A program made the position numbers and the translations under genes. A DNA stretch of 64,000 nt, from assembly GCA_023159155.1 (NCBI GenBank), contig JAJNNX010000018.1:372001-436000 (forward strand). The letters run 5' to 3'. Shown piece after piece: positions 10,482-21,514 of the stretch. How positions within the stretch are numbered: the first letter of the stretch is position 1; each line of letters begins with the position of its first letter. The DNA comes from Ustulina deusta (taxonomy: Eukaryota; Ascomycota; Sordariomycetes; Xylariales; Xylariaceae). The notes beneath the pieces were generated by a model. That model was not told where the DNA came from. It searched no databases and worked only from the letters and a program-made list of their open reading frames with translations.

Positions 10482-12731
10482 ATGACGTCCACTCAAGCTC
10501 GACATAGCACTTCAGATCCGGGCGAACAGCGTCCCAGATTCGAACGCCCCCGTTTCAACTCCCAAATCACTTCCGACAGGCTAGCAGAGGGATCCAGATT
10601 CGTGAGCTTTGTGAGAAGCGGTAAAATCTGCAAAGGGAGGAAGTCGGTGTTCCGCGAAATGGGGTTGGATGGCGATGATGTGGAGAACGCTGAGCATTCG
10701 GTCAGGAGGCAGAGCTTTGAGGAGAAACAGGTTAGCGAGACGACAAGGCGAGTGTCGGAATCTGCACCCGAGCGCAAAGACGCTGGTGGAGGGGAGTCGA
10801 CGCGGGAACAGCCTGGATGGCTCTCGAAGTTGATACCGGAAAAACGACCGAAAAGATCAAATCAGCTGCAACTGCGCCTCCCGCTCCAATAGCGGGAATC
10901 CACAGATTTACCTCGATCGCCTTACTAATCGCGGTTATTCTACCTGCCAGAGGCGATAATACTGGCTGTGACAAGGTTGAAATAAACGGTGCAGATGCGG
11001 GTGTAATTCGGGAACCGATGGTCACATCTGCACTAGAAGATCGTGCAAATGGCTCGGCATGTGTGTGTAAGAGATGGGCTGGGCAAAGTTAGTATTGTCG
11101 GATAGGCGGGTTATGGGTCAAGTAGGTGTTAATAATAACAGGTGCTGTACTGAATGGTACGTTTTATTATTTGACCATCTGTATCTGTAAGGGGGGGGGT
11201 TCGATTTTCCATCACCCGAGCCACTGCCTGTCTCAACGTGGATGTATGATATAGAGTCGTCGACCTGGACCGAATTTTGAGGCCGTAAAACGTCTGCTGG
11301 CAAATATTCCGATCCAGGGCATGCATCCGTACATCGTGCCGCGGAAGGAGCTGGTGTGTCAGTTCCAGAATTGGGTCGGAGTTGGTACTTTGGCGGCCAC
11401 GTTGACTGGGCGATACTGCCGAGATGGTCCAACCAGATCCCTCGAGTGTACCTAAAGAGTCTCTTCGAATTCACACATCCTGGCTACTCAAACATACAAG
11501 TCAACGGGCTCCAAAACTCGGGCGCGCCAGACAGCGGCACATACTACAATACTACGCGGGCTGGAGAGCACAATCAAATCAGGTTCGCAGAACGTGCCGA
11601 CGGCGTCCTTGTGTACGTGCCCGGCTGGGACCTGGGTGGGATTTTGCTGGGTCTTGGGGGTGGCGTGGTCGGCGACAACGACACAACGGACGCCTTCTCA
11701 TCCATGACTACCATCGACGTGTACGATATCGCGAGCAGTCAGTGGTACCACCAGGAGAGATCCGGCAACGAGAAGCCCCAAGTGCACGTCAATCCCTGCG
11801 CCGTTGTGTTTTCGGCGTTGGACGTAAACTCCTTCAACATTTATATGTACGGTGGACAGAACCTGCTACCGGTAGGAGAACAGGTCAGCACCCTGGGGTC
11901 TCTCTCCCGCCCGCATGTGACGCGTCTCGGTAGCATAATGTGCCTAATCAGGTATTGCTTACTACAAACGACAGCTACTAACTCTGAATTCCCGTAGAAG
12001 CAGTATACTGACGTATGGATCCTGACGATCCGATCATTCACGTGGATCAAAATCGATACAACGAGCAACGAGCCACCCGCTCGCGCAGGACACTCGTGCG
12101 CAGCCCGGGACGAGCAGATTGTGGTTATTGGCGGGTCATCAGATGGTGGCGCAACGGCCACACAGCCCGCTTCGGGCCCCGCAACAGACGGTCCGTTCAA
12201 GACGGGTGTGCCTCCGGGTTTCACGGTGACGGGCACGGGGACGGCGTCCACAGCAACCGTGACGAACTCCCGAGGTGCAGACACAGGCTCGTCATATAGC
12301 GCCAATACCCGTCGGGGCAGCACTATAGCTGCGGGTGTCATTGCGGGGATGGCCGGTCTGTTAGCCGTCGACCTGGGATTCTAGTTCGCGCCTACAAGAG
12401 GCACATAGCAGTAGTCAACAGGTACAGCGAAGATGACTTCGAGCACGGCGGCATGGCAACAGCAGCGGCCGGTGGCGGAAAGCTGCGCAAGAAAGACTGT
12501 AATCCTACTCGCGGTCCGGGTAGTCGTGGCACCATCGATAACGACAAGGACCACTTCTCCTGCGTTGGACAACTGCATCTCAAATTTATGACCAGTAGTG
12601 ATGAGCCAAGCCCTGGATCTGGACCTGGGTTCGGAGATGGAGGAATGAAGATGTGTAACTACACTCACTTCGCCCGGGTACTGTGCCAATCTTCATCTGT
12701 GATAATATCCACCAAATATAACAGGTCATGA
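10482..12731 (+). pseudogene. Broken kelch-repeat membrane protein gene
   Basis: Segments in several frames together match a fungal family of two-TM kelch-repeat (galactose-oxidase-like propeller) proteins. From 10482 (ATG) the N-terminal cytosolic segment RPRFERPRF and GSRFVSFVRSGKICKGRKS is intact. A frame change near 10850 is needed to continue into the TM segment FTSIALLIAVILPA and CKRWAGQS, which ends in a stop. About 11215 onward resumes with a kelch blade but meets an in-frame TGA at 11278-11280. From 11281 a long intact stretch (GVSVPELGRSWYFGGH...MYGGQNLLPVGEQ) continues through a well-formed intron (11884-11997, branch CTAAC) to WILTIRSFTWIKIDT. The coding then jumps from one VIGG motif directly to GGATATQPASGP, lacking a blade seen in relatives. 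A last frameshift near 12355 separates the C-terminal TM from the tail AYKRHIAVVNRY. Several independent lesions make a working protein unlikely. Family knowledge is from memory; the lesions are seen directly. Confidence 0.75.
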
Positions 12732-12983
12732 CTACCGACACTCAAAGAGAATTTGCTCTAGGGGATGTTGAATAGAAGGAATATTTGGAAAGTGCGTATC
12801 ACTTGTATTGCTAGATAATAAAGTAGTTTGGATATGCTCCTCATATGGCGAAACTATTTACGGCCAACCCACTGTGTTATTTGCAGTTTTTCGGAGCAGT
12901 ATAGGTATATATACTTGTAGATTCTGGAAACAGGTAAACCCTCTCGACCGGAACGCCAACCCCATGATATCTCCATAATTATG

Positions 12984-14267
12984 CTATACCGAAACGCCGA
13001 GACGTGATTTCGTTATTGAGAATCCCTTTTGAATTGGGATGGTGGAGTTTAGAGAATCTCCTATTTGAATATTCAAAACCCCAAGGTTGAGTCTTTCGTA
13101 AATAGCGCTCCTTAGACGCTCTACCCAAGGCGCTTCAGCAACTTGACCAGTTTGTTTGAGCCTCTCAGCAACGTCTAATATTAGACATAAGACTCGTTGC
13201 TGCATCGATGGTTTCATGTTGGACATGTCTTCCACTATCTGCCGCCGGAGGCGAAGGTACTCAACTGCGGCGGAGTGAGTGGGGGTAGTCGGATGATGGA
13301 GATCTAAATGCGCTAGGTGGAGGGGAAGATTCAACGGTCTTCCAATGTCGACGAAGTTTTCAAATAGGGGCACAGACGGCTTGCGGCGTCCCACGGCATC
13401 GACAGTCGATGCCCACGAGAGCTTAACCCATGACTTTTTAACAGCAGCGGTGGCAGCGGGATTCTCACGTGGAAGCATGCCGTTAGCTTTTGCTAGCGCC
13501 GCAAAAGAACTATCTAGACTAATTGAGGACGGCGAGCCCGACTCGGTATTTTCGTCGATAATGGCGGACATTAGTCTGGACAAGGTTCGAGCATTGACCT
13601 TGCCGGGAGTTTTCTCGAACTCTAGTTCGGCTGCCCGGGCAGCCAGCTGCGCTAACCAGCTCCAAGCAACCTCCTGGAGGCCTTCGGCATACAAAAACGG
13701 TACTATGACTTTGAGCAGAGCATGGTCACTGAGGAAATGAAGATCACTTTCTTGCCCGGAAGCGCGGAGCCACCGCAATACACAGAGCCCACCCCCCGAC
13801 GCGCCCATTCTTTGGCGGATATTATCGGGAGATTCAGCTACGAGTTGTGCTCGTATCGTAGCTAAAAAGCCGGCAGCGCGGCGCGGAGTCATCAGACCTT
13901 TCGACACAGCCGAATCAAAAACGTCGAAGGCGTTGTTGCGAGGAGGGTGTAGAGATGTTGGAAATGTGTTGAGGTTGGCATTGTGCGGTTGGGCGAAAAG
14001 AGGATTGGAAAGAATGGCGCGCAGATGACGGTCGGTTGGGCGATGGCCAGTTGTAGACGGGGATTCAGCCGAGCCCGGTCGTGAGTCTGTCGGCGTGTTC
14101 GTGGATGTCTCGGCCGTCTCCCATGGATGCGCTCTGTCGAGGTTCTTGCGAAACGAGCTCGTGATTGTTTTGAGGAGTTGCTGGGACTCGCGCTGGCTCA
14201 GCGGCAGAGGGTGATGGATCTGTGGCAGGAACCTCAGTGAGCTGAGGGGTGGTGTTCGGACAACCAT
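12984..14267 (-). CDS. Conserved fungal protein of unknown function, possibly mitochondrial
   Basis: One uninterrupted frame of 427 residues beginning at ATG 14267. The first about 50 residues are rich in Arg, Ser and Leu and almost free of acidic residues, as in mitochondrial presequences. The middle is helical (FDSAVSKGLMTPRRAAGFLATIRAQ; LLKVIVPFLYAEGLQEVAWSWLAQLAARAAELEF) and resembles repeat-type helical proteins, but I cannot assign a family. There are no catalytic motifs and no internal TM segment. It converges with the remains of the kelch gene and diverges from DEF1. Codon use and length support a real gene; function is not assigned. Confidence 0.7.
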   Translation of the reverse strand: MVVRTPPLSSLRFLPQIHHPLPLSQRESQQLLKTITSSFRKNLDRAHPWETAETSTNTPTDSRPGSAESPSTTGHRPTDRHLRAILSNPLFAQPHNANLNTFPTSLHPPRNNAFDVFDSAVSKGLMTPRRAAGFLATIRAQLVAESPDNIRQRMGASGGGLCVLRWLRASGQESDLHFLSDHALLKVIVPFLYAEGLQEVAWSWLAQLAARAAELEFEKTPGKVNARTLSRLMSAIIDENTESGSPSSISLDSSFAALAKANGMLPRENPAATAAVKKSWVKLSWASTVDAVGRRKPSVPLFENFVDIGRPLNLPLHLAHLDLHHPTTPTHSAAVEYLRLRRQIVEDMSNMKPSMQQRVLCLILDVAERLKQTGQVAEAPWVERLRSAIYERLNLGVLNIQIGDSLNSTIPIQKGFSITKSRLGVSV

Positions 14268-16308
14268 TGTCGACCTTGTGCCGGTGGTGACGAAACTGAG
14301 TTCGAGTTCGAGATCAGGGTCTATGGGGACAAATGATGGAGTTGCCGACTCAGCCCACCATCACCCCATCCTTGCCAACCTAACCTAGAATTGGAACTGG
14401 GGCAGCAGGACGAGGTACACGCACGTGACTCGAATCCCTGACCCCCCCACGAAGTGGAGATACATGACAAGACATATGTAGCATTAGGTAATTTATACCT
14501 ACACATGACCATGGATCTTTGGTACCACAGCTTGAAATTTTAAATTGACTGTAAGACCAGTCAAATAAAAAGACAACCTTGGAAAGAAGTAAAATATGTC
14601 ATACTGGCAAAACCCCTCTTCAAATACCTCTCCCTCCTTGTTAGAGATACGAGTATTCTCGGTAAGTAGTTAGTACAATAACTTGACAACAATGTTATTA
14701 TGATACCTGGTACATTCTCTACTGCACTACTTAAGTACGTACTAGGTACTATCCTGCCATTATGAAGGCTCCATTGCTATGAGCAAGGGACGGGCTGGCC
14801 AGTGCTTCATTGCCAGCTTTAATAGGTAATCTAGCTACCTGGCTGTATGCAAGAATTGCTTTTGAATACCTACCCAGTTAGCACGGTGGGCTAATTTCTG
14901 AGATAAGAGGTAAGGCAGTCTCTGTATCGAACTAAGTACCTATTTACAATAAAAATATAAAAAGGCCAAGTCTGTAAAAAGAAACAGTACCTACCTAACC
15001 TACCTAGTATCGTAATTACATAGTGACATCACGTCGATCGGCTACCTACATACCAGGTAGTGTAATTGAGGTAGGTAGATACCTAGGTACCTAGTACTAA
15101 CCGAGATACCTTGTACGAAAGTATGCCAGTAGTATAACACTGTATCAGCCTTTCTAAACACTCGTTTTTGCACCGAGGTAGCTTTAAGATATTCCTAGAT
15201 TGTGAGACCTGTGCACCCTTCTCAAAAAAGATGCCCATATACTAGTAAGCTGAGCATTGTTTGTACCTACATTAAGTCTGCTTTGGTTGAGTACTTGTGC
15301 ACTGGACTAGGGGAAGAAGCACGTACCTAAATTGGGTCAGATCCCTCCCTACCTCCTTGCGTATTGAACAGGAGGAATCCAAGATACCTAATCCATCCCG
15401 AAACCTTTTAAAAAAGGTGAGTGGAGTGCCTACATGTAATTGTCCCATCAGTGCAAGGTATCCCCATCCCTGCCCTGAGGTTACGCAAGGTTCAATGTAC
15501 TAGACCAACAACGATATTTACGTCTAAGTACCTACTCTATATTGGGTCCATCACCTGTCGCGAGCTGACGGCCAGTCTCTGCCAGCCACTGCCAGCCCCA
15601 GATTTTCCATTTGCCTGCCCCCAAGCGCGCCCCCCCCAAACAAGCCCTCCCTGCCTGAGTCCACAGCCTCAATAGCAAATAGCCCCATTCCTCTTCGGTA
15701 CCGCTTGCAGCAAAGCCTTGACAGACGAAAAAGGCCCCCCAGCTCTCTCTCCAGGTTCTTACTGGTGTGTACCTTTCCCATGATTGACCTTGCCACCATC
15801 GTTCCTCCACCTCTACCTTCACCACAATAACCCGAAACAAAAACAACAATTATTATCGCCGTTGATCGCTGCGTCGCGTCGCCGAGGACTCTGCATCCCA
15901 TCTAAAAGCGTGTGATTGCCGTTGTCAGCAGACAATTGGCTGGTCCTCCAGTCATAACCTCGTCACGCCACGTCCTCGGAAAAGTCAGTACACTGCAAAT
16001 CCAACCTGCTGACCTCGCCCAGCCTTGCTCTGCTTCCCTTGTTTGTCTCTACACCGTCATGCTGCCTCCCCCTAATCTCGTCTCTGGTCCCGTACTGACG
16101 ATTACTTCGCCATCTCCAGCTATAGCCCATTGACCTTGTGTCAGCGACACCATTTCTACCGTCTCTCTGCCGAGTCGTGCCCTATCGTGTGAATCCCACC
16201 CTGATCCACGCGTGTGTGTTGGTACTTCCGATTTGATCACCACCAACCATCGTCTCCCTTCTTTACGAAGGACCTCACTTATCCATATTCCACAACTTCA
16301 CCATAGAA
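14268..16308. other. Long intergenic/5' region with TAGG/TACC motifs
   Basis: AT-rich sequence with many ACCTAGG, TAGGTACC and ACCTACC motifs, densest at about 14990-15110. From about 15540 the plus strand becomes pyrimidine-rich (CCTC, CACC tracts), typical of a long 5' UTR or promoter of a highly expressed fungal gene, here DEF1. No gene is supported. Confidence 0.55.
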
Positions 16309-16624
16309 ATGGCTGAAGTACAAACCAGGTCGCAAAACCCAACTACTCGGGGCAGGGGCGGCGGTCGAGGCGGCCGGGGAGGCTTTGGCGGTCGCAACAC
16401 GACTGCACGACGGGCTAACGGTGACAAAACCGTTACCACGGAACCCGCTGCCGTTGACGACGATGGAGATATTGCTCAGCTAAGAAAGCTATACGGCGAT
16501 AAGCTTGGAATGATCAAGGAACTATTTCAAGACTGGTCTGATGCCGACATTCTTTACGCTCTGAAGGAAACTGATGGCGATGTTGAGCTTACAGCCACCC
16601 GAATTGCTGATGGTGTGTCTCCCG

Positions 16625-16661
<37 letters not shown>

Positions 16662-19431
16662 CGTTTTTCTCCCCTTGTATCGCTCCTATGTCAGCTTTTC
16701 TATGTTTCTCCCGCAATCGTTCAAGCCATACATCCTTTGTTGGTTTCCTGGTTGTACTGACATGAAGCCTAATCGCAGGAACAATCTCTCAATGGGGCGA
16801 GGTTTCAAAGACAAAGAAGCCCGCCACACGACCCAAGACCAAATCTGACGCTCCCTCGACTGGTGCTGCTGAATCATCTAGTAACGGCAGACCTGCCCGT
16901 GGTGGTCGCTCGGATGGTGGCCGAGGTGGACGTGCTCGTGGCAACGAGAGAGCTCGCGGTGGCCGCGGTCGCGGCACTGCTCACGCGACTACCAATGGTC
17001 ACCGTGCCAAGGATAACCAGTTGTCGGTCCCGACTGAGGAAGCTTCTGTATGGGGCAGTGCTGTTACTACCGATGAATCACACTCGACCGAATGGACCAA
17101 CCCGACTTCCGCTGCTACCGATTCCACAAATGATAACGCCCCCGTTGCTCCTGTCGCTCCCGTCGCTACCTCTGAACCTGCCCCCAAGCCCGCCACTACT
17201 CTAGCTGCTCCAAAGACCTGGGCAAGCATGCTTAGACAGTCGACCGCCCCCAAGCCTGCACCCAAGCCAAAAGAGGCACCAGTACCTAAACCTGTCGAAG
17301 TCATCGAACCTCTACCTCCCACTGAACCTGTTGTCCCAGAGCCTGAACCCGAGCCACAAGTTGAAGAGCCGCCTGCGCCCACCGAGGCGCCTGTCGAACA
17401 ACCAGAACCCACAGAAATAGTCAAGATCATCGAACCCGAAGTTGCACTACCCCCGCCTGAGGATGATCTCACGAAGGGAAATCTCGATTTGCTTCCTGAC
17501 GAATCGCACCCTCCAACAACTGCGACCGCAGCCAGCACCGCAGCTGACTCCTGGGACGCCCGCCAACTCGCACAACCTAGCGCCGCTGTAACACCTCTGT
17601 CCGCATCACAGGCCCAGCATCAAGCCGCCCGGCCTGCCGCTAGCGGTTACGCAGCCACCGCACTAAAGGCAACCGAACGCCCTCCAGCCCGCATGCCTAG
17701 CTACCAGCGACGCCTTTTAGAACAAGAAGAGGCAGTTCGTATGCCTGGAAATCGCGAAGTTGACCGCGCTGCGGTACAGTTCGGTGCTTTCAGCCTCAAC
17801 GGAGCTGAGGACGACATCGACGGCGATCGTGAAGATCCCGAAACTCGAACCCAGCCCCCTGCCGAGTCGCCAGCAGCGCCTCGAGCCTCTCTCCCTCCTA
17901 TTGCGCAGCCCACATCAGTTCCTGATTCATTCCCCTCTGCTCAAAAACCTACAACATCTCAGCCTCAGGCTCCCAGCGCAGCCGGTATATCTCCCCGTCC
18001 CCCGTCAGAGAAGAATCATAGAACTCATTGTGTATTAGTGACACCCGTAGCGCCGCCCACTGGTCCTGCCTCATCAGTTGTCCAGCGTATGTTCCCCCCT
18101 CCTCCCCCAAGGTGGCGCCCACAGCTAATCATCCTACAGCGCCACAAGCGCCGTCAAGTAATCAGCCTTATGCCCGATTCCCTCCGACAAGCAGTCATGA
18201 GCCTGCCGGGTTTCCCCAGAAACCCTACGATACTTTTGGTCAACAGCCAACAACTACCTCATCAAGCTTTGACAGCTTCCCAGCTACTACGACCCAAGCT
18301 CCAGGGCCTCAAACCAGTGCTGCCTTCAGCTCTGGGCCCACTGAGTATTCTTCTTACTACACTGCAGATCAACAAACCCGGAACGCATACGGCGGATACT
18401 ATGGCTACGGCCAGCAGCAAGGTGGACAGAACCATGGCGAACCCAACGCTACTAGTCGCCCATTCACCGCCTACAATGCCTCCCAAAGTGATAACCTAAG
18501 CCAATACCCCCAGAGCGGGGCTCAGCAGTCCCGTTACCCTGGCGCTGCAACTGCCGATGCCCACAACAGCGGGCATAACACTCCAAATCCTGTTGGTCAG
18601 AACCAGCAGCAAACTTCTGGTCAAGGCACTCAACCTCAATCTAACATACATCAGCAACAGCCCTCTTACCCTTATCAGCATCCTTATTACTCGAGTCCCT
18701 ATTACGCTCAATATATGAACCAACCATACGCCGGTTACGGCCAAGGCGGGTATGGCGGAGCCCCTTATGGCAAGGGTGGTATCTATGGCCAGGCCCATCA
18801 TCAGTACGGCATGTCTCCCCAAGGCCCCTTCGATCATGGATCTACGGCAGCTACAGCGGGCTTTGGACAGTCCTCTGTTGGTAGTCGCGAAACTGGTTTA
18901 ACTTCTGGCATCAACGATTTTGGTCGTAGTGGCACGAGCCAGCAGTCGGGGGCTCCGGGTGCGCTCGGTAGCGGCGGATTTGGCGGCGTCCACGATTCTT
19001 ATGGGCGAGGTGCGGGCTTTCCCTCCCAAGGTGGACAAGCTTTCAACACTGCCAATGCACCTGCTGCGACTCCTGGTAGTGGAAACGACGACCTGAAGCC
19101 GTACGGAGAATCCAAGGCTGCTGGTGGTCCTAGTCCTTCCCTTGCCTCCGCAGCGCGTCCGGGTTCCACTAACGCCACCCCCGCCGCATCTGGTCTACCG
19201 CCTCCTCAGTCTACCCAACAGGGTATGGGCGGTTACGGTGGTTATCCGAGTCATCTAACTCAAACCCTTCATGGTGCCCAGACGGGAGCCAGCGGTTACG
19301 GGCTCGCCGGCTCCGGTAGCCAGGGTCACGGAAGCACTCCTTACGGTGGTTATGGTGGTAATCAGGGGTTCGGAACTTACTACGGCGGGCGACAAGGTCA
19401 TCAAGGTGGATGGGGCGGCAATTACCACTAG
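16309..19431 (+). CDS. DEF1: RNA polymerase II degradation factor DEF1
   Basis: Three exons, 16309-16612, 16779-17984 and 18086-19431 (second junction probable), give 951 residues. An RGG-type start (RGRGGGRGGRGGFGG) is followed by a CUE ubiquitin-binding domain at about residues 50-100 (LRKLYGDKLGMIKELFQDWSDADILYALKETDGDVELT). The first intron (166 nt, CT-repeat-rich) splices to DGTISQWGEVSKTKKP, a signature of fungal Def1. The rest is low-complexity: Pro/Ala/Glu-rich up to about 17980, then Gln/Gly/Tyr-rich. In yeast Def1 promotes ubiquitylation and removal of stalled RNA polymerase II and is processed to enter the nucleus. The switch of frame at 17985-18085 is explained by a 101-nt intron (GTATAT...GTCCAG); a sequencing frameshift is the alternative. 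Confidence 0.9.
16627..16660 (+). repeat. (CT)n microsatellite in DEF1 intron 1
   Basis: A run of about 15 CT dinucleotides lies just inside the first DEF1 intron, near the donor site rather than near the branch point. Confidence 0.9.
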
Positions 19432-20023
19432 GTGTCGAATCTGTCGCTGAAACGTAGAGGCAACTTGCGTTCATGGAAACACAGGCGATACTTGAGAGAT
19501 ATCCCCAAGACAGGCGGTGCTCCGGTCTCATGAAATTTTTTTTAGAGCAACGCGTGTATGATGCTCCTTGGTTGGCGGGTTTATGCATGGGAAGGGCAAA
19601 AGTTCTTACTGCTACTCCGGACGGTGAATCAAGTGTACTATTGTTTTCCTTAGGAAATGGTTTGCTCCTCAGATCCGGCTGGGCATTACCCATTATCAGG
19701 AAATAGGGGTACTGAAAAGCACAGCTATTTTCACTTGGCTGGGCATGCAGTTTTATAGTAGAATTGTAGATTACAACCCATTTCCAATTCAGCACTTTAC
19801 CTAGGAACTAAATATGAGAACATTGTGCTGTGCCGATTGGTCTACAGGACTAAATTCTAGCTAGCCCTTTCTAGCTCGCTCTTCTATTCACTTCTCTATT
19901 GCCTAAAGATTTGGTATCTCGAAGCAGAGACCAAGTATGTATACGTCGATATTTAGTAAGCATCAGGCAATATAGCGCCAGTAGCTGCTTGATCCGGAAG
20001 ATGTCTCTTTCCTGATCCCCAAT
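19432..20023. other. Convergent 3' flanks
   Basis: Sequence between the stop codons of DEF1 (+) and the DUF1330-like gene (-). It is AT-rich toward the right side and contains no supported gene. Confidence 0.6.
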
Positions 20024-20881
20024 TTATAACTTCATCTGGTTCTCTTTCTCTGCCCGACCTACAACCTCCCCATCGTCTGTTATCTCTAACACACAGAGAA
20101 TAAATGTGTCTTTCAAGGCCCCCAACCGATATTTATGATTCACGTCTTGGTAGTCTTTATCGCTCGCCATGGAAGCGAAATGCGCAATGCTGGGATAATG
20201 CACGAACGCGATCTCGTCCCAACCCTCCTGCTGCTTCGCAGCGTCTTTTTCTTCTTCTTCTTCTTCTTCTTCTCCTTCCACGACCCCAGAACTCGTCACC
20301 TTGCCCACGATCTTCACCCGCCCGCCATACCGCGCGCCGACCCGCGCGCTGAACTCCTGCCCGTACCGCACGTACTGCGCCTGCTTCCCCGGACGGAAGG
20401 CGATGAGGTTGAGCATGCTGACGGGATGCGACCGCAGATGCGGCGGCAGCGCGGCGATGAAGGAGGCCAGCTCGGGCGTCAGCTCCAGATCCCGCGACGA
20501 CGGGGCGCCCCCCGCCGCCGCCGCCGCCGCGAGGTCGGGGATCTGCGCGGCCGGACCCAGCAGCAGCAGCGACGCGTTCAGCGACGCGTAGTCCGACAGC
20601 AGCTTGGCCGACGTCCCGACCTCGGCCGTCCACTCGGCCGCCACCGCCGCCGCGCGCAGCGACGCGCCGATCCGCGACCCCCCCGCCAACACCAGCAACA
20701 GGTCCCAGCGCACGTTCCGCGCCAGCAGATGACCCGCCGACAGCTGCGTCGGCAGAATCATCCACCGGAACACGCGGGCCTGCACGAGCGGCGCGAGCCC
20801 GGCGGCGCGCAGCGAGGAGAGGAAGGAGGACGGCGGGGTGCCGGCTTTGAGGGCGATGAGGTGGATGCTGCAGAGGACCAT
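20024..20881 (-). CDS. DUF1330-like dimeric alpha/beta-barrel protein
   Basis: A single exon of 285 residues from ATG 20881. The C-terminal half contains a DUF1330/EthD-like pattern: MLNLIAFRPGKQAQYVRYGQEFSARV, then HYPSIAHFASMASDKDYQDVNHKYRLGAL and a final strand ILCVLEI. The N-terminal half (VLCSIHLIALK...FRWMILPT) looks like a degenerate copy of the same fold. An eight-Glu run at residues 204-211 comes from a GAA/TTC microsatellite. These ferredoxin-like barrels are often small-molecule-binding or monooxygenase-like domains, but no activity can be assigned. The coding part is very GC-rich, hence the long antisense open frames over it, which I treat as shadows. It is convergent with DEF1. 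Confidence 0.75.
   Translation of the reverse strand: MVLCSIHLIALKAGTPPSSFLSSLRAAGLAPLVQARVFRWMILPTQLSAGHLLARNVRWDLLLVLAGGSRIGASLRAAAVAAEWTAEVGTSAKLLSDYASLNASLLLLGPAAQIPDLAAAAAAGGAPSSRDLELTPELASFIAALPPHLRSHPVSMLNLIAFRPGKQAQYVRYGQEFSARVGARYGGRVKIVGKVTSSGVVEGEEEEEEEEKDAAKQQEGWDEIAFVHYPSIAHFASMASDKDYQDVNHKYRLGALKDTFILCVLEITDDGEVVGRAEKENQMKL
20240..20276 (-). repeat. (TTC)n microsatellite encoding poly-Glu
   Basis: TTC triplet run on the plus strand, read on the minus strand as eight consecutive Glu residues in the DUF1330-like protein. Confidence 0.85.
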
Positions 20882-21514
20882 TTTTTATCTCTTTTGTTCT
20901 GTTCTCTCGGAGGGGGGGGGGGAGGGGGTTGTGTTGCGTTGGATATGGGGGATTGTGGCTGAGGAGATAGGTATCTAGATGGGGCGCTCGGTGGTGGAGG
21001 GGAAGGTCATAGGTAGGTAGGTTGGTAGATGTGTATAAGTATGCATGCAAATAGAAATATATAACTTGCAGCCGAGGTTGGCTGGAATAGGGAATCGAAC
21101 TCCGCATTTTTTTGACATGATGGTACCCGAGAGGTGTGCAAAATTACCTAGGTTCGTTTCCTGGATTCCTTGTCGTGGGTAATGCGTTGCATATTGAAGT
21201 ATCACGTAGGTTTTCCCACCATTTACATATGAAATACTATAAAGGGCCATGGTTGTGCCCCAGACATAGTCTTCTCCTTTTTTTTTTTTTTTGGTTTGGG
21301 TAGGGTTTCCTGGGCTGCATGTAGATGTTGCCCTGCTCACTAAGTATCTATCTAGCTCATCGAGTACAGTGTTGTATTGAAAATGCACGAATATCAAGTT
21401 CTTGAAAAGGGGTCGAACAATATTTAATTAATTAAAAGCTAGGATAGCAACGATCAAACTAGCATTCCAACAAGTAAATCGAAGGGAATCCAACTAGAAT
21501 TCTCGGAGCCTGAC
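20882..21514. other. Intergenic
   Basis: Contains a G-rich stretch at about 20911-20925, TAGGTAGG motifs at about 21010-21022 and a 14-T run at about 21278-21292. No gene is supported. Confidence 0.6.

Noticed and set aside
14400..14460. Possible tRNA-like string with gactcgaatccc
   Set aside because: Flanks do not fold into a cloverleaf.
16999..17538. A Ser/Gly-rich minus-strand frame over DEF1
   Set aside because: Antisense shadow of the Pro/Glu-rich low-complexity DEF1 coding region.
20157..21107. A 316-codon minus-strand frame overlapping the DUF1330-like gene
   Set aside because: Arg/Ala/Gly-biased shadow of the GC-rich coding sequence, with no motif.
21080..21110. tRNA T-loop-like string (gggaatcgaactcc) on the minus strand
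   Set aside because: No complementary T stem, acceptor or anticodon arm around it.
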